Of a DNA stretch of 64,000 nucleotides, positions 34,191 to 46,088 are shown piece by piece; position 1 is the first letter of the stretch; the number at the start of each line of letters is the position of its first letter. A program made the position numbers and the translations under genes. Source of the DNA: Dendrobium chrysotoxum. Lineage: Eukaryota; Streptophyta; Magnoliopsida; Asparagales; Orchidaceae. The DNA lies in NCBI GenBank assembly GCA_019925795.1, contig CM034314.1, forward strand, positions 35,705,774 to 35,769,773. The letters are read 5' to 3'. The notes under the pieces were generated by a model that saw only the letters and a list, made by a program, of their open reading frames with translations, did not search any database and had not been told where the DNA came from.

Positions 34191-36305
34191 AGCTTCTCTA
34201 CATTAAATCAAGCCTCAAATGTTTTTTAAAAATCCTTTTAAACTCTCCTAGTCATTCTCCTAATGATTTGAATGTGTTTGAAATCCTTGACCCAGTTAAC
34301 AATTAACTTGGTCAATTGAGTCTATATTTGGTCAAAATTGATTCATGCAACTCAGTTCATTGTAATCAATTAAATCAATCCATTTTAAACTTTATCAAAT
34401 CCTTAAAATACATTTAATTCATGGCTCAAGTACTTCCAAAGCCACCATGAGTTAAGGTGTAGTTGATTTGACCTAGTCAACTTGATCAAGTCCTCTCCCA
34501 TTCACATATGTATCCCCAAACATCAAACCTCAATTTTCAAACCTTATTCAACCATTTCAAGCAGCCCCTCAAGTCCCTTTGATTGCCACCTCAGCACCTA
34601 TTGGCCCATTGACTGGTCAAATAGTCAATGAGTGGTCAACAAATTTTTAAATGGCAAAATCTCCAAGCTTTAGCTAATCCTCTCCACCCCAAACCATTTC
34701 AGCTATCTTAATTAACTTCTAAAACTTTCTTAAGCTATTTCCAGCCCTAGGCTTGAGATCAAATGGCCTTGATCTCTCCCATGTGCATGTGGGGACCAAA
34801 TCCCTTTACACATGGATGTACCCCCCTTGTCCTTTATTCCTCTGCTGCTAACCAACTCCAGGCCACTTGGCAGCCATCTAGGAGTCCCCACATTCAATGC
34901 CAGCCACCCATTCAAGTTGGAGGAACTTGAATAGGGCAAAACTCAAGAGATTAAGGTCATTCCTTCAAGCCTTCCTCTCTCTCTACCTGAGCTCTCTCCG
35001 ACCCATCCCCTGATTCTTTTTGAATCCCCAGACCCTCTTCTTCACTTCCCAAGTGAAAACCAACCATTGGAAGCTGCCGGTGGTGAGATTCCGACGAACT
35101 CAAGCTCAAGTTCATTCAAGCTTCCATCCGTTCAATCCATAGCTTATCTGGTCGTGATTTCAACTAGAAGATTATACGTGGACAGTCAACAAGCTCAGAG
35201 AAACTTTAATCCCCCAAATCCATTGAGTGGATTAGGTACAATCCTAAACCCTAGCTTAGGACACCTAGGCTTAATTAACATTTTAATAAGTGCTTATTTG
35301 ACTGTTAAAACATCACCATAAGAACTCTGTTCATGTCCTTAATCTAGGATTCAAATTTCAAGCGAATTGATCGAACCGATGTTGAGAACGAGCTCGAAAA
35401 CCCACATCAGAGTTTAGTTTACGTAGGGTTGAACTGCGTAAATCCTGGACCATTGATTCCCTGATCAATGGATCGGACTTGATCATACCGCGGCTGCGGC
35501 TAACCGCGCAATTGATCCCGCGGTTAATACCTTCATCTGACGGCATCTCGACCGTTGATTCATTACAGCGGGTGATCGGACGGTCTTCAAATCACGCTGA
35601 CGTGGTTAAATGAGCCGAACCCGCGTGATGTTGATTGCCTAATCATTGCTGGCGGTGCACCGCCAGAAAATCATTGCCCCGCGGTTTTGAGCAGCGAGTA
35701 AGAGAGTGCCACGTGGCACCCAGCTGCCGCCGGCGCCGCCAAACCCTTTTATTAATTAAAATTTGATTTTAATTAATAAAAAATTCAAAAAATTAAATAA
35801 AAAATTAAAAAATAATTATAATTCGAAAATTTTATTATTTTATATCAAAATTCTTATAATTTCATAAACTTTATTTTAAAATTAATTTCAAGTTTAAAAT
35901 TTTTAATATTTTTTTTGAATAATTTTAAAATATTAAATTTTGACATGTTATTAGTATTAATTAATTAAAAATAAATCAATTTAATCTTATAATTTTAAAA
36001 ATAAACTTATTTTAAAATCATGTTAAATCAGATAATATATTTCAAATATTTAAACCTTAATAATTAACTTAAATTCAAAATGTTTCTATTTTTAAGTATT
36101 TTAAATAATTCCAATATTTAAATACTTAATTAATATTGATTTAGAATATTATATTTAGTATTTTAAAATTAATTTTTTTTTAAAAAAAAAATATTTCCAA
36201 ATAAACCAGAGGATCTCTCAATTTATTTTAAAAAATTATTTAATGATATTTTAAAATTATTTTATTAGTATTTTGAGATATTAACCTTAAATACTCTACT
36301 TTCAA

Positions 36306-36312
<7 letters not shown>

Positions 36313-36365
<53 letters not shown>
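36313..36365. repeat. (TA)n microsatellite
   Basis: About 50 bases of uninterrupted TA. The left LTR has only a short tatatatat at the matching place (22043-22059), so the run grew after insertion. Confidence 0.9.
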
Positions 36366-36370
<5 letters not shown>

Positions 36371-39143
36371 TATCATTTTAAAATTATATATATACATATT
36401 TAAATTTTAAATATTTGAGAGATCCTCTTGAAATTTTAAGCATAAGTTGAGTACAAGAATAGAATTTGTGTGGATTAATGATTAATAAATGTGTAATCAC
36501 TTTGTTGATTATTCATTGATTAATCCTTTAATTAATTAAGCTTTAATTTGATTTGAATGCTTAGGGTGCACACACCACCTAGCTTTAAGGCTCTCTTAGA
36601 TCTAGGATTGATTGTTTGATATGTGCATCTTATATGTATTTGTTTAAGGGTTAGTCAAAATATTGACTCAAGCCTATTAAACTTAATGACATCATTAAGG
36701 ACAATAATTAAGGACTCATTTAGAGAACTTAGAAAATCTCTAATAATTAGGATACACTTCTAATTGACTTGAAACTTTGAACACATGAACTTAGTGACAT
36801 ATTCAGCCCATAGAAATTTTCTCACTGAATTTTTAAATCATTAAGCTCTTTAATTAATCTAATCAAAATCAAAGCTTAATTAAGCCAATTAAACTTCTAG
36901 AAATTGTAATAAATCAAGATTATCCACAAAAATTACGTGTAATACCTTAAACTGACCAGAATTAAATCCTTAATCAAAGAAAAATAAAATCCCCTTGAAT
37001 GGACTTCAAAATTAATTTTAATTTGAGTTTAATTGAAATTTAATATTTAATTAATTTAATTAATTAAAATTAATTAAAAAATTTCAGAAAATTTCCAAAC
37101 ACTTGGAAATCACTCCTTAGGTCATTCCTGACCTTTGGAGTTGATTTCAAGAAGTTTGGAGGTCATTTGGATCCAAATTATAAAAAGGGTCTTTAATTAA
37201 ACCATTTAAATAATTCATTAAATACTCAAAACTTCAAAAATTCATAACTAATTCAAATAAACTCCAAATTGAGCAAACTCAAAGGCATATGACTCATCTT
37301 AAGGTCTAATATTTATAAAAAATGTTAAGTTTCCAGAAATCAATCAAATATGAAAAAGTCAACTTTTGGTCAAATCTAGTTTAAATTTAAGTCAAAAATT
37401 CAAACCTTCATAATAAAATATAGAAAAATTCAATTTCAGCATACTTACTGTCTAACTGATCGTATTAAGGTCTAGTATTTTAATAAAATATTAACTTTTC
37501 AGAATTTAAGCTTAATCAAATAGTTAAATTTTGACCATTGAATTAAATCATTAAAATAATCCAGAAAATCCCAAAATTCAATAAATCTTCAAAAACTCTA
37601 GAAAACATCAACTTAACTCTAAAACCAGCAGCCAACCAAATTCAATTAATAATTAATCAATCTTCAAGTATTAATCAAACTCAAATTATTTAATCATATC
37701 GGGTACCACTAGTGAGGGAACGGTCATAAACTATTTCTACTTAAATAAAATTTAAAAACTTTAAGCTCAGATAGTAACTCTAACGCTTTTAAGAAGTAAG
37801 CTCGGACTCGCCGGGGGTTTTTCATGCATTCATATTGACTTTTCTCATCCGTGTTAGGCACCTCCCCGCCTGCAGGTTTTGGCAGACCACCTAACCTATT
37901 AGGGTGCAGTTCTGTCCAAGGGGATGTTGTGCAATCTCTAGGATAAAACCTATTTTTTAAGCCTGATTTTAAAACTGCTACATTTTGATTTAAGCATTTC
38001 ATCGAGTCAATTAGCATGCATTACATTAGATACAAATTAAATTTGAGTCTAAATCTTTAATTACATTTTTAGCTTAAGCATTTCACCCAACATAAGTTAA
38101 GGGGTCAATTAGGAATCTGCTCTAGATGTCGACCCCAACTCCTCAAACTCAATCTTAAATAACATCCTTAACCACTCTTTCATAAAGACTTTGACTCATG
38201 GTTTTGAAGAGTTTAGGTGGTTTAGCTGGCTCCCCAATCCAGGCCGGGGTAAGTCCAGGACTGCATTGCATTAGCTAGGTTCTGGGTCACTGATTTTCAG
38301 TACCCAATTTTAGACTTAGATTCTAAGGAAGATGTTCAATTCTAAGGCCTCAACCTTCCAGGAATCTAAATCCCACTTTCTAATAAAATTGATCATTCAA
38401 ACATTAAAAATCTCTTTCAATCTAATTCAAGCCCAACACTTAGGATAGGTTGGGGTGTTTCTGAAGTAATTCAGAATCTCAAAACACCTCCTACCCTTCC
38501 TCCTTTGACTCCAGAAATAAGTGTTCAACATTGAACCAATCCCTGTTGAATTTTCAGTCCCTTAACCTTCCTTGATATCAAGCTTTGAAAATCTTAAATA
38601 AAGTTCGTATCGCTATTTTAATCGAGAGTTTTCGTAGGAAATTTCTGGTTTCCTACGATGTAATTAACTACGAGGGCTTGCGCTCGTAGGAGATTTAGAA
38701 ATCCAGACCAGATTTTCAAAATTAAGCTTTTTCAAAACATCAATTAATTATCTTTTGGAAATTCAAAAGTTAACGATCTTTATCGTCATTTTCAAATGAT
38801 CGATAACGGACGATATCCTCTTTCTTTGGAAAGATATATCGTACTATTATTGTAACTTTGATTATGAAATTAATGATCTTTTTACTAGATTATTGTAGTA
38901 AAACATTGGATTAAACACTACTCTGATTCTTCGGGATCATATGTTGTTTCTCCTTGAGTTTGACTATGATAATCAGATAAATTCAAAGATTTGTAATCTG
39001 AACCTATTAGGGAACAATATGTTCACCTTTCGAGGTGATATATCATTCATAATAAGTGTTCGGTTATAAAATCAAAATTCCAAAAATTTAACTTTCCCAA
39101 AGAAAATTAACACCTTTTCAAAACTATCTTTTTCAATCAAACA

Positions 39144-39148
39144 ACTAC
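39144..39148. repeat. TSD of Ogre-like element, right (ACTAC)
   Basis: Matches 18156-18160. Confidence 0.92.
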
Positions 39149-39642
39149 ATGTAAAATTGAATTTGGATTACTTAGAATTGCAAAAAGAATATGAAATCCT
39201 TAGGAAAGACCATGCATTAATTGATAGCAACCACATGAATTTGTTGGATGAATATGATGATTTGATAGAACAACATGAAATTTTAAAATCATCACACACT
39301 GAACTTGAAAATAATTTCAAAACTTTTATGGATGAATCATATAGTAGAGAGCATAACTTAAAGATTGAATTCAATTCTAAAAAGTGCTAACGCATATTTT
39401 GAAGTTAAGTTGAAAGCACTTGAGGAAAATAGGATTCCACCCAAACTTGAAGATTTTCACAAATCTTTCCACAAGTCCACTAGTTCAAAATCTAGGAGAA
39501 GATCTTACAGTGCACATAGATTGGTAAATCCTTTCCCTGGAGTAAAATGTTTTTCTTGTGGTATGATTGGACATATTTCCCACACTTGTACTATTCATCA
39601 TAGAACATATTTAGTCTGGAGACCTAAGGTGCATAAAACATA
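39149..39642 (+). pseudogene. Copia 1 gag, second part
   Basis: Continues the gag frame after the Ogre-like insertion. A coiled-coil-like Glu/Leu/Lys stretch (LELQKEYEILRKDH, LEN) covers 39160-39360, followed by a frameshift near 39370. The next frame has a basic Ser-rich stretch and an intact zinc knuckle CFSCGMIGHISHTC (CX2CX4HX4C) near 39550-39590. The family string TYLVWRPK precedes the stop at 39642. Copia F carries the same second knuckle in damaged form. Confidence 0.85.
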
Positions 39643-39754
39643 ACATATCACACATGCATCTGGTTTAAAATTATTAAGAGGTGAACTCAAACTTGTTTGG
39701 GTTCCCAAGTATAATGTTTGATGATTTTGTAGGAACGCTCTCACACAAGACCTT

Positions 39755-40044
39755 GTGAGAGTATTTAGTACCTGGACAACGGCTGGCACATGACTGGAGA
39801 TGCAAATCAATTCATATCACTGGAAGCCAGGAATGGAGGTAAGGTTACACTTGGAGATAATACCACCAAGAGAGTGGTAGGTACATGTATGATTTGAAAT
39901 TCTAAGAATTTTGTGATTGAAAATGTTCTATTAAGAGAAGGCTTAAAACACAACCTATTGAGCATAAGTTAACTGTGTGATAAAGGTTATCATATAAAAT
40001 TTTTTCCTACTAGCTGTGTTATTAGTCAAAATAGAATTATTGTA
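39755..40044 (+). pseudogene. Copia 1 protease region
   Basis: The frame reads YLDNGWHMTGDANQF at about 39769-39810, the Copia protease active-site region. The catalytic D-S-G is D-N-G and two or three residues before HMTGD are missing. TKRVVGTCMI and NFVIENVLLREGLKHNLLSIS follow, then the pre-integrase. Stops are present. Confidence 0.75.
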
Positions 40045-41063
40045 TTGAATGGTGATAGAGTAAATAATGTATACATGCTAGATTTAAATTTTATAAAATC
40101 TTCTACTACTTTTGGTTTGAAAACTATATCTGATGAGTCATGGTTATGGCATAGAAGACTTTATCACACTAGCATGAGAAATCTTAGGAAAATTACCCAA
40201 AAAGAGTTAGTTAGAGGAGTACCCAAATTAGACTTTACAAAAGATCACTTATGTGATGCATGTCAACTAGGAAAATAAGTCAAATCCTCTTTCAATTCAT
40301 TCAAGAAAGTTAGAACTAGCAAGCCCTTAGAAATTCTTCACAGGGATATCTTTGGACCCGTTAGTACCTTAAGTCTAGGAGGAAAAATGTTTGGGTGTGT
40401 AATTATGGATGATTACTCAAGATTTACATGGATTAAATTTTTAAATCATAAGAGTGAATCATTTGAGAAGTTTAGAGATTTTGCCACTTGGATTAAGAGA
40501 AAATTAGGATTTAAAATTGTTACTAACCAAAGTGATCATGGGGGAGAATTTGAAAATAAATTATTTGATGATTTTTGTAAATCCCATGGAATAGACCATA
40601 ACTTCTCAGCTTCTAGGACACCTCAGCAGAATGGAGTAGCTGAGAGAAAGAACCGGATATTAATTGAAGCTGCTAGAACCATGTTGGCAGAATATTCACT
40701 TCCAAGATATTTTTGGGCTTAAGCAGTTAGTACCGTATACTATGTATTAAATAGGGTATACATTAGATCAAAATTAAACAAGACACCCTATGAACTTCTT
40801 AAAGGTAGAATTCCCAACCTCTCATTCCTACATGTTTTAGATGTAAAGTGTTCATACATAATAATGGAAAAACTCTCTTAGAAAAATTTGATCCTAAATA
40901 TGATGAAGGAAATTTTCTAGGATATTCAAGTGTTGAAAAATCATATAGAGTTTTAAATAGAAGGACATTTATAGTTGAGAAGATCACTCATGTTGTTTTT
41001 GACAAATCATATAATTCTAGAGGGTCTAGGATGGATGAAGATAAAGTTGAGGAAATAACCTAA
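40045..41063 (+). pseudogene. Copia 1 integrase
   Basis: The zinc-binding region keeps all ligands (WHRRLYH, LCDACQLGK). The catalytic D-D-E residues are all present: HRDIFGP near 40345, QSDHGGEFEN near 40530-40560, and GVAERKN near 40640. One stop after QLGK (40276-40278), one at 40720-40722 and a frameshift near 40835 break it. The C-terminal part reads LEKFDPKYDEGNFLGYSSVEKSYR. It is better preserved than the copy in Copia F, where the Glu is Lys. Confidence 0.88.
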
Positions 41064-41117
41064 GTACTTGAAAATGAAAAAGTTGAAGAGAGGGTTAAAA
41101 ATGAGGAAGAAACCTAA

Positions 41118-41447
41118 TTGCCTAAGGAATGGATATTTACTAAGAGTCATCCTAAAGAGTTGATTTTAGGTGACCCAAGTGAAGGAGTTAGGACTAGGCA
41201 TGGTTTGAGAAAAAAAATAAATCACTCTGCTTTTATTTTAATGATTAAAACCACTACTGTAAATCAAACACTTTCAGATGAATTTTGGATTCTAGCTATA
41301 CATGAGGAGTTGAATCAATTTGCTAGAAATGATGTTTGGAAATTGGTAGAAAGACCAAAAGATCAAAGTATTGTTGGAACTAAGTGGGTATTTAAAAATA
41401 AGATGAATGATTCTAGAGTGATTGTTAGAAATAAAGCAAGGTTAGTG
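41118..41447 (+). pseudogene. Copia 1 RT, N-terminal stub
   Basis: The linker string PKELILGDPSEGVRTRHGLRKK leads into the RT start (EELNQFARNDVWKLVERP, GTKWVFKNKM, RNKARLV). The frame then passes straight, in phase, into RNase H at about 41448. The RT palm with YVDD is missing entirely. This is an internal deletion of several hundred codons. Confidence 0.85.
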
Positions 41448-42071
41448 CCTAAGAATAGCACTGCATTTGAAATTATGGGATACTCTGATTCAAATTTTAC
41501 TGGTTATAGTGTTGATCGAAAAAGCACTTTTGGATCTTGTCAATTCATAGGAAACTCCTTAGTTTCTTGGTCTAATAGAAAATAAAATTCAGTAGCCCTT
41601 TCAACTGTAGAAGTTGAATATATTGCCTTAGGAAGTTATGTTGCACAAGTGCTTTGGTTAAAATAATGGTTAATTAACTTATGATTTTCTTTGGGCATAA
41701 TTCCAATCTTTTGTGATAACACTAGTGCCATATGCATTTCAAAGAATCCTATTAAGCATTCTAGAACCAAGCAAATTGATATAAGGCATCATTTTATAAG
41801 AGATCATGTAGCAAAAGGGGAAATAGAATTACATCATGTTGCCACTAAGGATCAACTTGTAGATATTTTCACAAAACCACTAGCTTTTGACACATTTAGC
41901 ATTTTAAGGATAAGGCTTGGTGTGTTTGATCTTAATGTAAAATTAAAATTTCTGCAAACTTATTTTGTGTGTGATAGTATGTTTGTTCATGTCAAGTTTG
42001 TGCATTATAAGTTATATATATATTTTTTATTGTTTTGTTCGTACTATATAAAATTATTTTGTACAATATGA
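41448..42071 (+). pseudogene. Copia 1 RNase H
   Basis: GYSDSNFTGYSVDRKSTFGSCQF holds the first catalytic Asp, STVEVEYIAL the Glu, and FCDNTSAICISKNP the next Asp. It ends KQIDIRHHFIRDHV, LVDIFTKPL and LGVFDLN, the normal Copia terminus. Stops interrupt it near 41585 and 41665. Confidence 0.85.
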
Positions 42072-42551
42072 ATTCTGTAGCGTGTGCATAAAATTTTTTT
42101 GAAGTTGAGGAGACAGAACTGTGTTTTTATGAGTTTTTGTATTATATGATGATGTCATCGTACAGGATGGTTATAGTAGTTTCGTCTGTACGAATGTGGA
42201 CGGTTATCCGGGTGTTATCAATAATTATTACTGATCGTACGTACGAACTGGTAGTTTGTCTGTATGATCCTTGTTGTTAGTTTTGGATAAAGATGAACCC
42301 AACCGTCACAGAATGATCTTTAATTTTTCTGATAGTCCCGGACGAACACATCATCGTCTGTATGATTGGTTAGTCAGAAAGCTTGTATGAAAGGACACCT
42401 CGGGAAGGGCAGTTTATGTAAAGCTGTTACATTTTTGGCAGTTTCTATTCATCTGTACAAAATGGAATTCGTCCTGCATAATTTTTATTTCGTATGTATG
42501 ATACAAATTTTGTACTGTACGGTCTACATTTTGTTTTAAATAGAAAGGCAT
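42072..42551 (+). other. Spacer between pol and downstream ORF
   Basis: No gene. Short cgtacgaa / cgtctgtacg motifs like those of the LTRs are frequent. Confidence 0.5.
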
Positions 42552-42611
42552 TTGATGGTTTTCAATTACAATTTCTTTCATAACCAAATCTTCCCGAGTT
42601 TAGACAGTGAA

Positions 42612-43605
42612 ATGGCCAGTGGTCGTAGCAAACATGGTCGGTTCTCTAGAGGATCTTTATCTAGAACTACTAGGGAGGATAATTTTTTGGGTGGAGAAAA
42701 TGAAGAAGCATTTGAGAGGTTCAGTGTTGCCAAGATTACTGCATCTAGAGTCCTTTTACAATGTGATTTAAATTTTTCTGTTATGCCTCTATTTTGATTA
42801 TACCCAACTGTCTTTCATTCTTATTCTGATTCATGCCTATAACTGTGAAACTTTCTATTTCTTCTTAGCCAACATGAAAATGAATCAGGATCACACCATA
42901 ATTTCCTCCTATGTCCTCAAACAACGTGTAGAGATTACTAATGAGGATCTAAGGAATTATCTGCATCTTAGGACTCTTGGTGTTAGAGCCCACACAATGA
43001 AATCAAGGGCTGACTATGATTAGACAGATGTGAACCTGACCTTTAGAGGTGTAGAACAAGTGAGTCACCTTCCTCGAGTCTATACTTTAAATCAAAATGC
43101 TAGGATTATTTAGCATGTTTTAAGAACCTCCATAATTCCTAAGGTTGGTGATCGAGTAAATATAACTCCTATTTTGTCCACTGCCACATATCTTATCATG
43201 ATTGAGACTCCTATTAATGAAGCTCAACTAATAATGGATTATCTCTATAGCAAGAAAAAGAAAAATGTGGCATTAGGATATTTGGTGACTTATATTTTGA
43301 AGAAGAAGTACAACCTGGTCCATCCTGATCCTCCCACTAAACTGCCTATTTACTTTACCAATGCTTCCTATAGAGCACTGTTTAGTCAGGATCAAGGCTC
43401 AGGGGGAGATGATACTGAGGAAGAAGGAGCCCCTGCTCCACCACCAGCACCTGCACCTGGACCTGATCAGAATTTTTATCAAGAAATAGTCCAGCATTTT
43501 GATAGAATGGAATCTCATTTTGATCAACAATTTGATCAAATTGAGACCAGTATGAATCAGCAGGATGCACGATACACTGAAGACATGGGGTGGATTCGTG
43601 AATAA
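42612..43605 (+). pseudogene. Extra ORF downstream of Copia 1 pol
   Basis: First part MASGRSKHGRFSRGS...EEAFERFSVAK (42612 to about 42765). After a gap of about 100 bp comes a second frame from 42874 to 43605 with TAG stops at 43021 and 43111. It reads SSYVLKQRVEITNEDLRNYLHL, then NLTFRGVEQV, PKVGDRVNITPILS, KNVALGYLVTYILKKKYNL, an acidic and Pro/Ala-rich stretch, and a coiled-coil end with repeated HFDRME/QFDQIE. The pattern recalls the putative plant transposon protein domain found in other plant elements. The gap has a cttcttag acceptor-like end at 42868, so an intron is possible, but a donor in phase is weak. Extra 3 ORFs in SIRE-type Copia are often called env-like. No signal peptide or membrane segment supports that here. 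Confidence 0.55.
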
Positions 43606-44864
43606 TTTGATTCAGTGAAGCCCCTCAGGATTTTAAATGATTGTACTTCTATTTTTATTTTTGTAATGTTTATTTTAGGCTTGGGTATACTGCTTATTGT
43701 TTTTGTTGTACTTTATTATTCTTAGTGTATTTTGTGTTTGTCATTTGGATGATGTTCTTAGATGTATTTGCATTAATGCTTAATGAAATGAAAAAGTCAT
43801 GTTGTTATGTATATAAAATGACAAGTGAATTGTTTCAAATTTATCAATCAAATATAGTTGATTTCAAATATAGAATGTTAGTTGAATTTGCTTTTCTATA
43901 TTAATTTCTGTGCAAAATTTAATCTCTCAAAATGCTTAGATTACTTTGTGACTTGGTGTAGATTAGAAGATCTAATTTATATTCTTTATATAGACATATA
44001 TTACTTAGCTTAAATTGTTGCAAATTTGATGTCATACTTTTCATATTGTTTCTATCTCAAAGTGATTATTATTATTTTTGTGTAAAGAGATAGTGGTTTT
44101 GGAAAGAAATTTTTTAAGTAGGCACAAAATAAGACTAAAATTGAGAAGATGCACAAAGTGTGCTACGAATACAATAAGATACGTAATGTTCGCCAAATTG
44201 TAAAGAGGCACAAAATTAGCCTAAAATTGACAAGATGCACAAAGTGTCCCATGCAAATTGAAAAGATACGCAATGTCCCCAATTGCTCTTTCCTTTATCA
44301 ATTTCTCAATCACACTAAACAATGATCGTCACTATTGAATTAGAAAATTATTAATTTTATTTCATCATTTACGCAACAATTGTAGTTACATAATCTGTCT
44401 ATTACATTACTGATATAGATCAACTTTTCTTATCCTTGTTATTTTGTGATTTAAACTTTTGAGTCTTTACCTTTTGCATTCGATTTTAATATTAAAATTA
44501 TACTTCATTTAACATTATCTTAATAATCAACTATTTTTGATTGGAATTCTTCCCTTTTTGTTGTTGTCAAAAGGTGGAGTTATCATTTGTTTGAGGTGTA
44601 AATTGGAATGTTTTTTTTTACCTATATTGTTTTATGATTTGTTTGGTATGAGTTTATGTTTTGTTTTGTATGAGTGTGCATTTGTGTGCATTTTTTATTA
44701 GTTTGCATTTGTGCATTTTTGATCTTGCATTTTTGATCTTCATTGGAAACCCTTGTTGTAAATTGATCATTCCTTTAGGGAGAGCTTACTTTTAGGTATT
44801 TAGGTGGAGCTAAGTAGAAAATTTGAGCTTATTTGACTCAAACAATAATTGTTTTGCCATCATC
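43606..44864 (+). other. Noncoding 3 region of Copia 1
   Basis: AT-rich with no credible ORF; a frame of 87 codons at 43641 is Phe/Val/Leu-rich and lacks features. A short repeat array lies at 44115-44286. The stretch 44580-44740 has tgtgcattttt repeats. Confidence 0.5.
44115..44286 (+). repeat. Short repeats (aagatgcacaaagtg type)
   Basis: About six 28-31-bp units alternate aagatgcacaaagtgtgc with aagatacgcaatgttcgcc and aggcacaaaattagcc. Similar units sit in the Ogre-like element at 29225-29303. Confidence 0.7.
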
Positions 44865-44878
44865 AAAAAGGGGGAGAT
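44865..44878 (+). promoter_or_regulatory. Polypurine tract of Copia 1
   Basis: AAAAAGGGGGAGAT directly precedes the right LTR, the expected primer for plus-strand DNA synthesis. Confidence 0.88.
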
Positions 44879-45317
44879 TATTGAGATTGTTGCAAATTAG
44901 TTTTTCAAGACTTTATCTTTATAATTATGTGAGTTTTTGATGATAACAAAATCTTATTGTATTGATTATTATTTCTCCTAACATATGTTGGAAAAATTTA
45001 TTGTTGTGTGTACTAACATGTTTTTTCAAGAAAATCACATTCCAGACAGTGGAAGACTTCAAGTTAATTGGTTAGAGTTTATTAGTTTTGGAGTCTATAT
45101 TTTTTATTGTTTTCTTGAGTCGGAGAGAGTGTGATTATAAATTGAGTAATCATACACACACACACACTGGGGAGTGAGACAAAAACTTAATTTTTAAAAC
45201 TAACTGTATTGTATGATGTATAATCGTACTGGACGGTTTGTGCAGTTTCTCCTCTAAAATGAACCTACCTGCTTCATGAGTCAAATTTTTTAAGTCCTTT
45301 TCGTACAATATGAAATG

Positions 45318-45638
45318 TATTCATATTTCATTTTCTAGAGTACGAAACAGGGCTTATATGGTTTGTATGGGATATCGTTTGGGATGAACCATTCATTTTT
45401 AAACTGTTTGTACAGTACGATCCGGTTTCATATTTCATTTTCTAGAGTATGAAATGGGGCTTACATGGTTCGTACGAGATATCGTACGGGACAAACCGTT
45501 CATTTTCGAACTGTTTGTACAGTACAATCCGGTTTCATATTTTATTTTCTAGAGTATGAAACGGGGCTTACATGGTTCGTATGCGATATGTACGGGACTA
45601 ACCATTCGTTTTTAAACTGTTCGTATGGGAAGATTGTC
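45318..45638 (+). repeat. Three 107-bp tandem repeats in right LTR
   Basis: Unit starts at 45318, 45425 and 45532. Same array as 15728-16049. Confidence 0.8.
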
Positions 45639-45950
45639 AATCGTACGGTATGATCTTACTTCATAAAATGTGAAATTTTTAGTTTTGGATGTTTTTTCTT
45701 GTCCTTTGTATATAAGATTCCTAAAATTGACTGTCCAACTAATCTTCTACGAATTTCTTCTTGAGAGTGGAAGGGAGAGTGATTAGGGAGAGTGTTTGGA
45801 AGTGAGTGTGGTGAGATCTTTGAGAAGGAAATTATGAGGGGATTCACAAGGTTTCATGAAGGTGAGGATCTCATTGTTTGTACTTCAGGTCTCTTCCCTA
45901 TCTCTTTGAAGACTCTTGAGAGAAGATTTTGGAAGAAGGTCCGATTCTCT

Positions 45951-46088
45951 GCCATCACCAGGATGGTGAAAAAGGATGCTTGGTACTCTGTCATCACCAG
46001 GAGGGTGAGAAAGGATGGTGGGTTCTCTACCTTCACCAAGACGGTGAAAAAGGATGACGGTTCTCTACCTTCACTAGGAGGGTGAAAA
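45951..46088 (+). repeat. Hairpin repeat cluster in right LTR of Copia 1
   Basis: Four units with stems TCACC/GGTGA (twice), TTCACC/GGTGAA and TTCACT/GGTGAA (one G-T pair), loops of five bases (AGGAT, AGGAG, AAGAC, AGGAG). Confidence 0.65.

Larger units (their letters stand above)
18161..39143 (+). mobile_element. Non-autonomous Tat/Ogre-like Gypsy element (21 kb)
   Basis: Two very long LTRs (7,915 and 6,695 bp, TG...CA ends) enclose 6,373 bp. The primer site TGGCGACTCCACTGGGGA complements the 3 end of tRNA-Arg, as in Ogre/Tat elements, which also have multi-kb LTRs, an ORF before gag and tandem repeats in the 3 untranslated region. The internal part has one broken ORF (27765-28502), two repeat arrays and no recognisable gag, protease, RT, RNase H or integrase. 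It must have been moved by proteins from elsewhere. A LARD-type element derived from Ogre/Tat is the best label. Confidence 0.85.
32449..39143 (+). mobile_element. Right LTR of Ogre-like element (6,695 bp)
   Basis: Starts TGTTAACCTC and ends CAATCAAACA, then the TSD ACTAC. It repeats the left LTR apart from the 1.23-kb gap near 37710, a 10-bp loss after its first 12 bases, a TA-repeat expansion at 36313-36365 and a different palindrome at 35649-35666. It holds no gene. Confidence 0.92.

Noticed and set aside
42612..43605. Calling the Copia 1 downstream ORF an envelope gene
   Set aside because: No signal peptide, transmembrane segment or fusion-type motif is visible; the core looks more like a plant transposon-associated domain.
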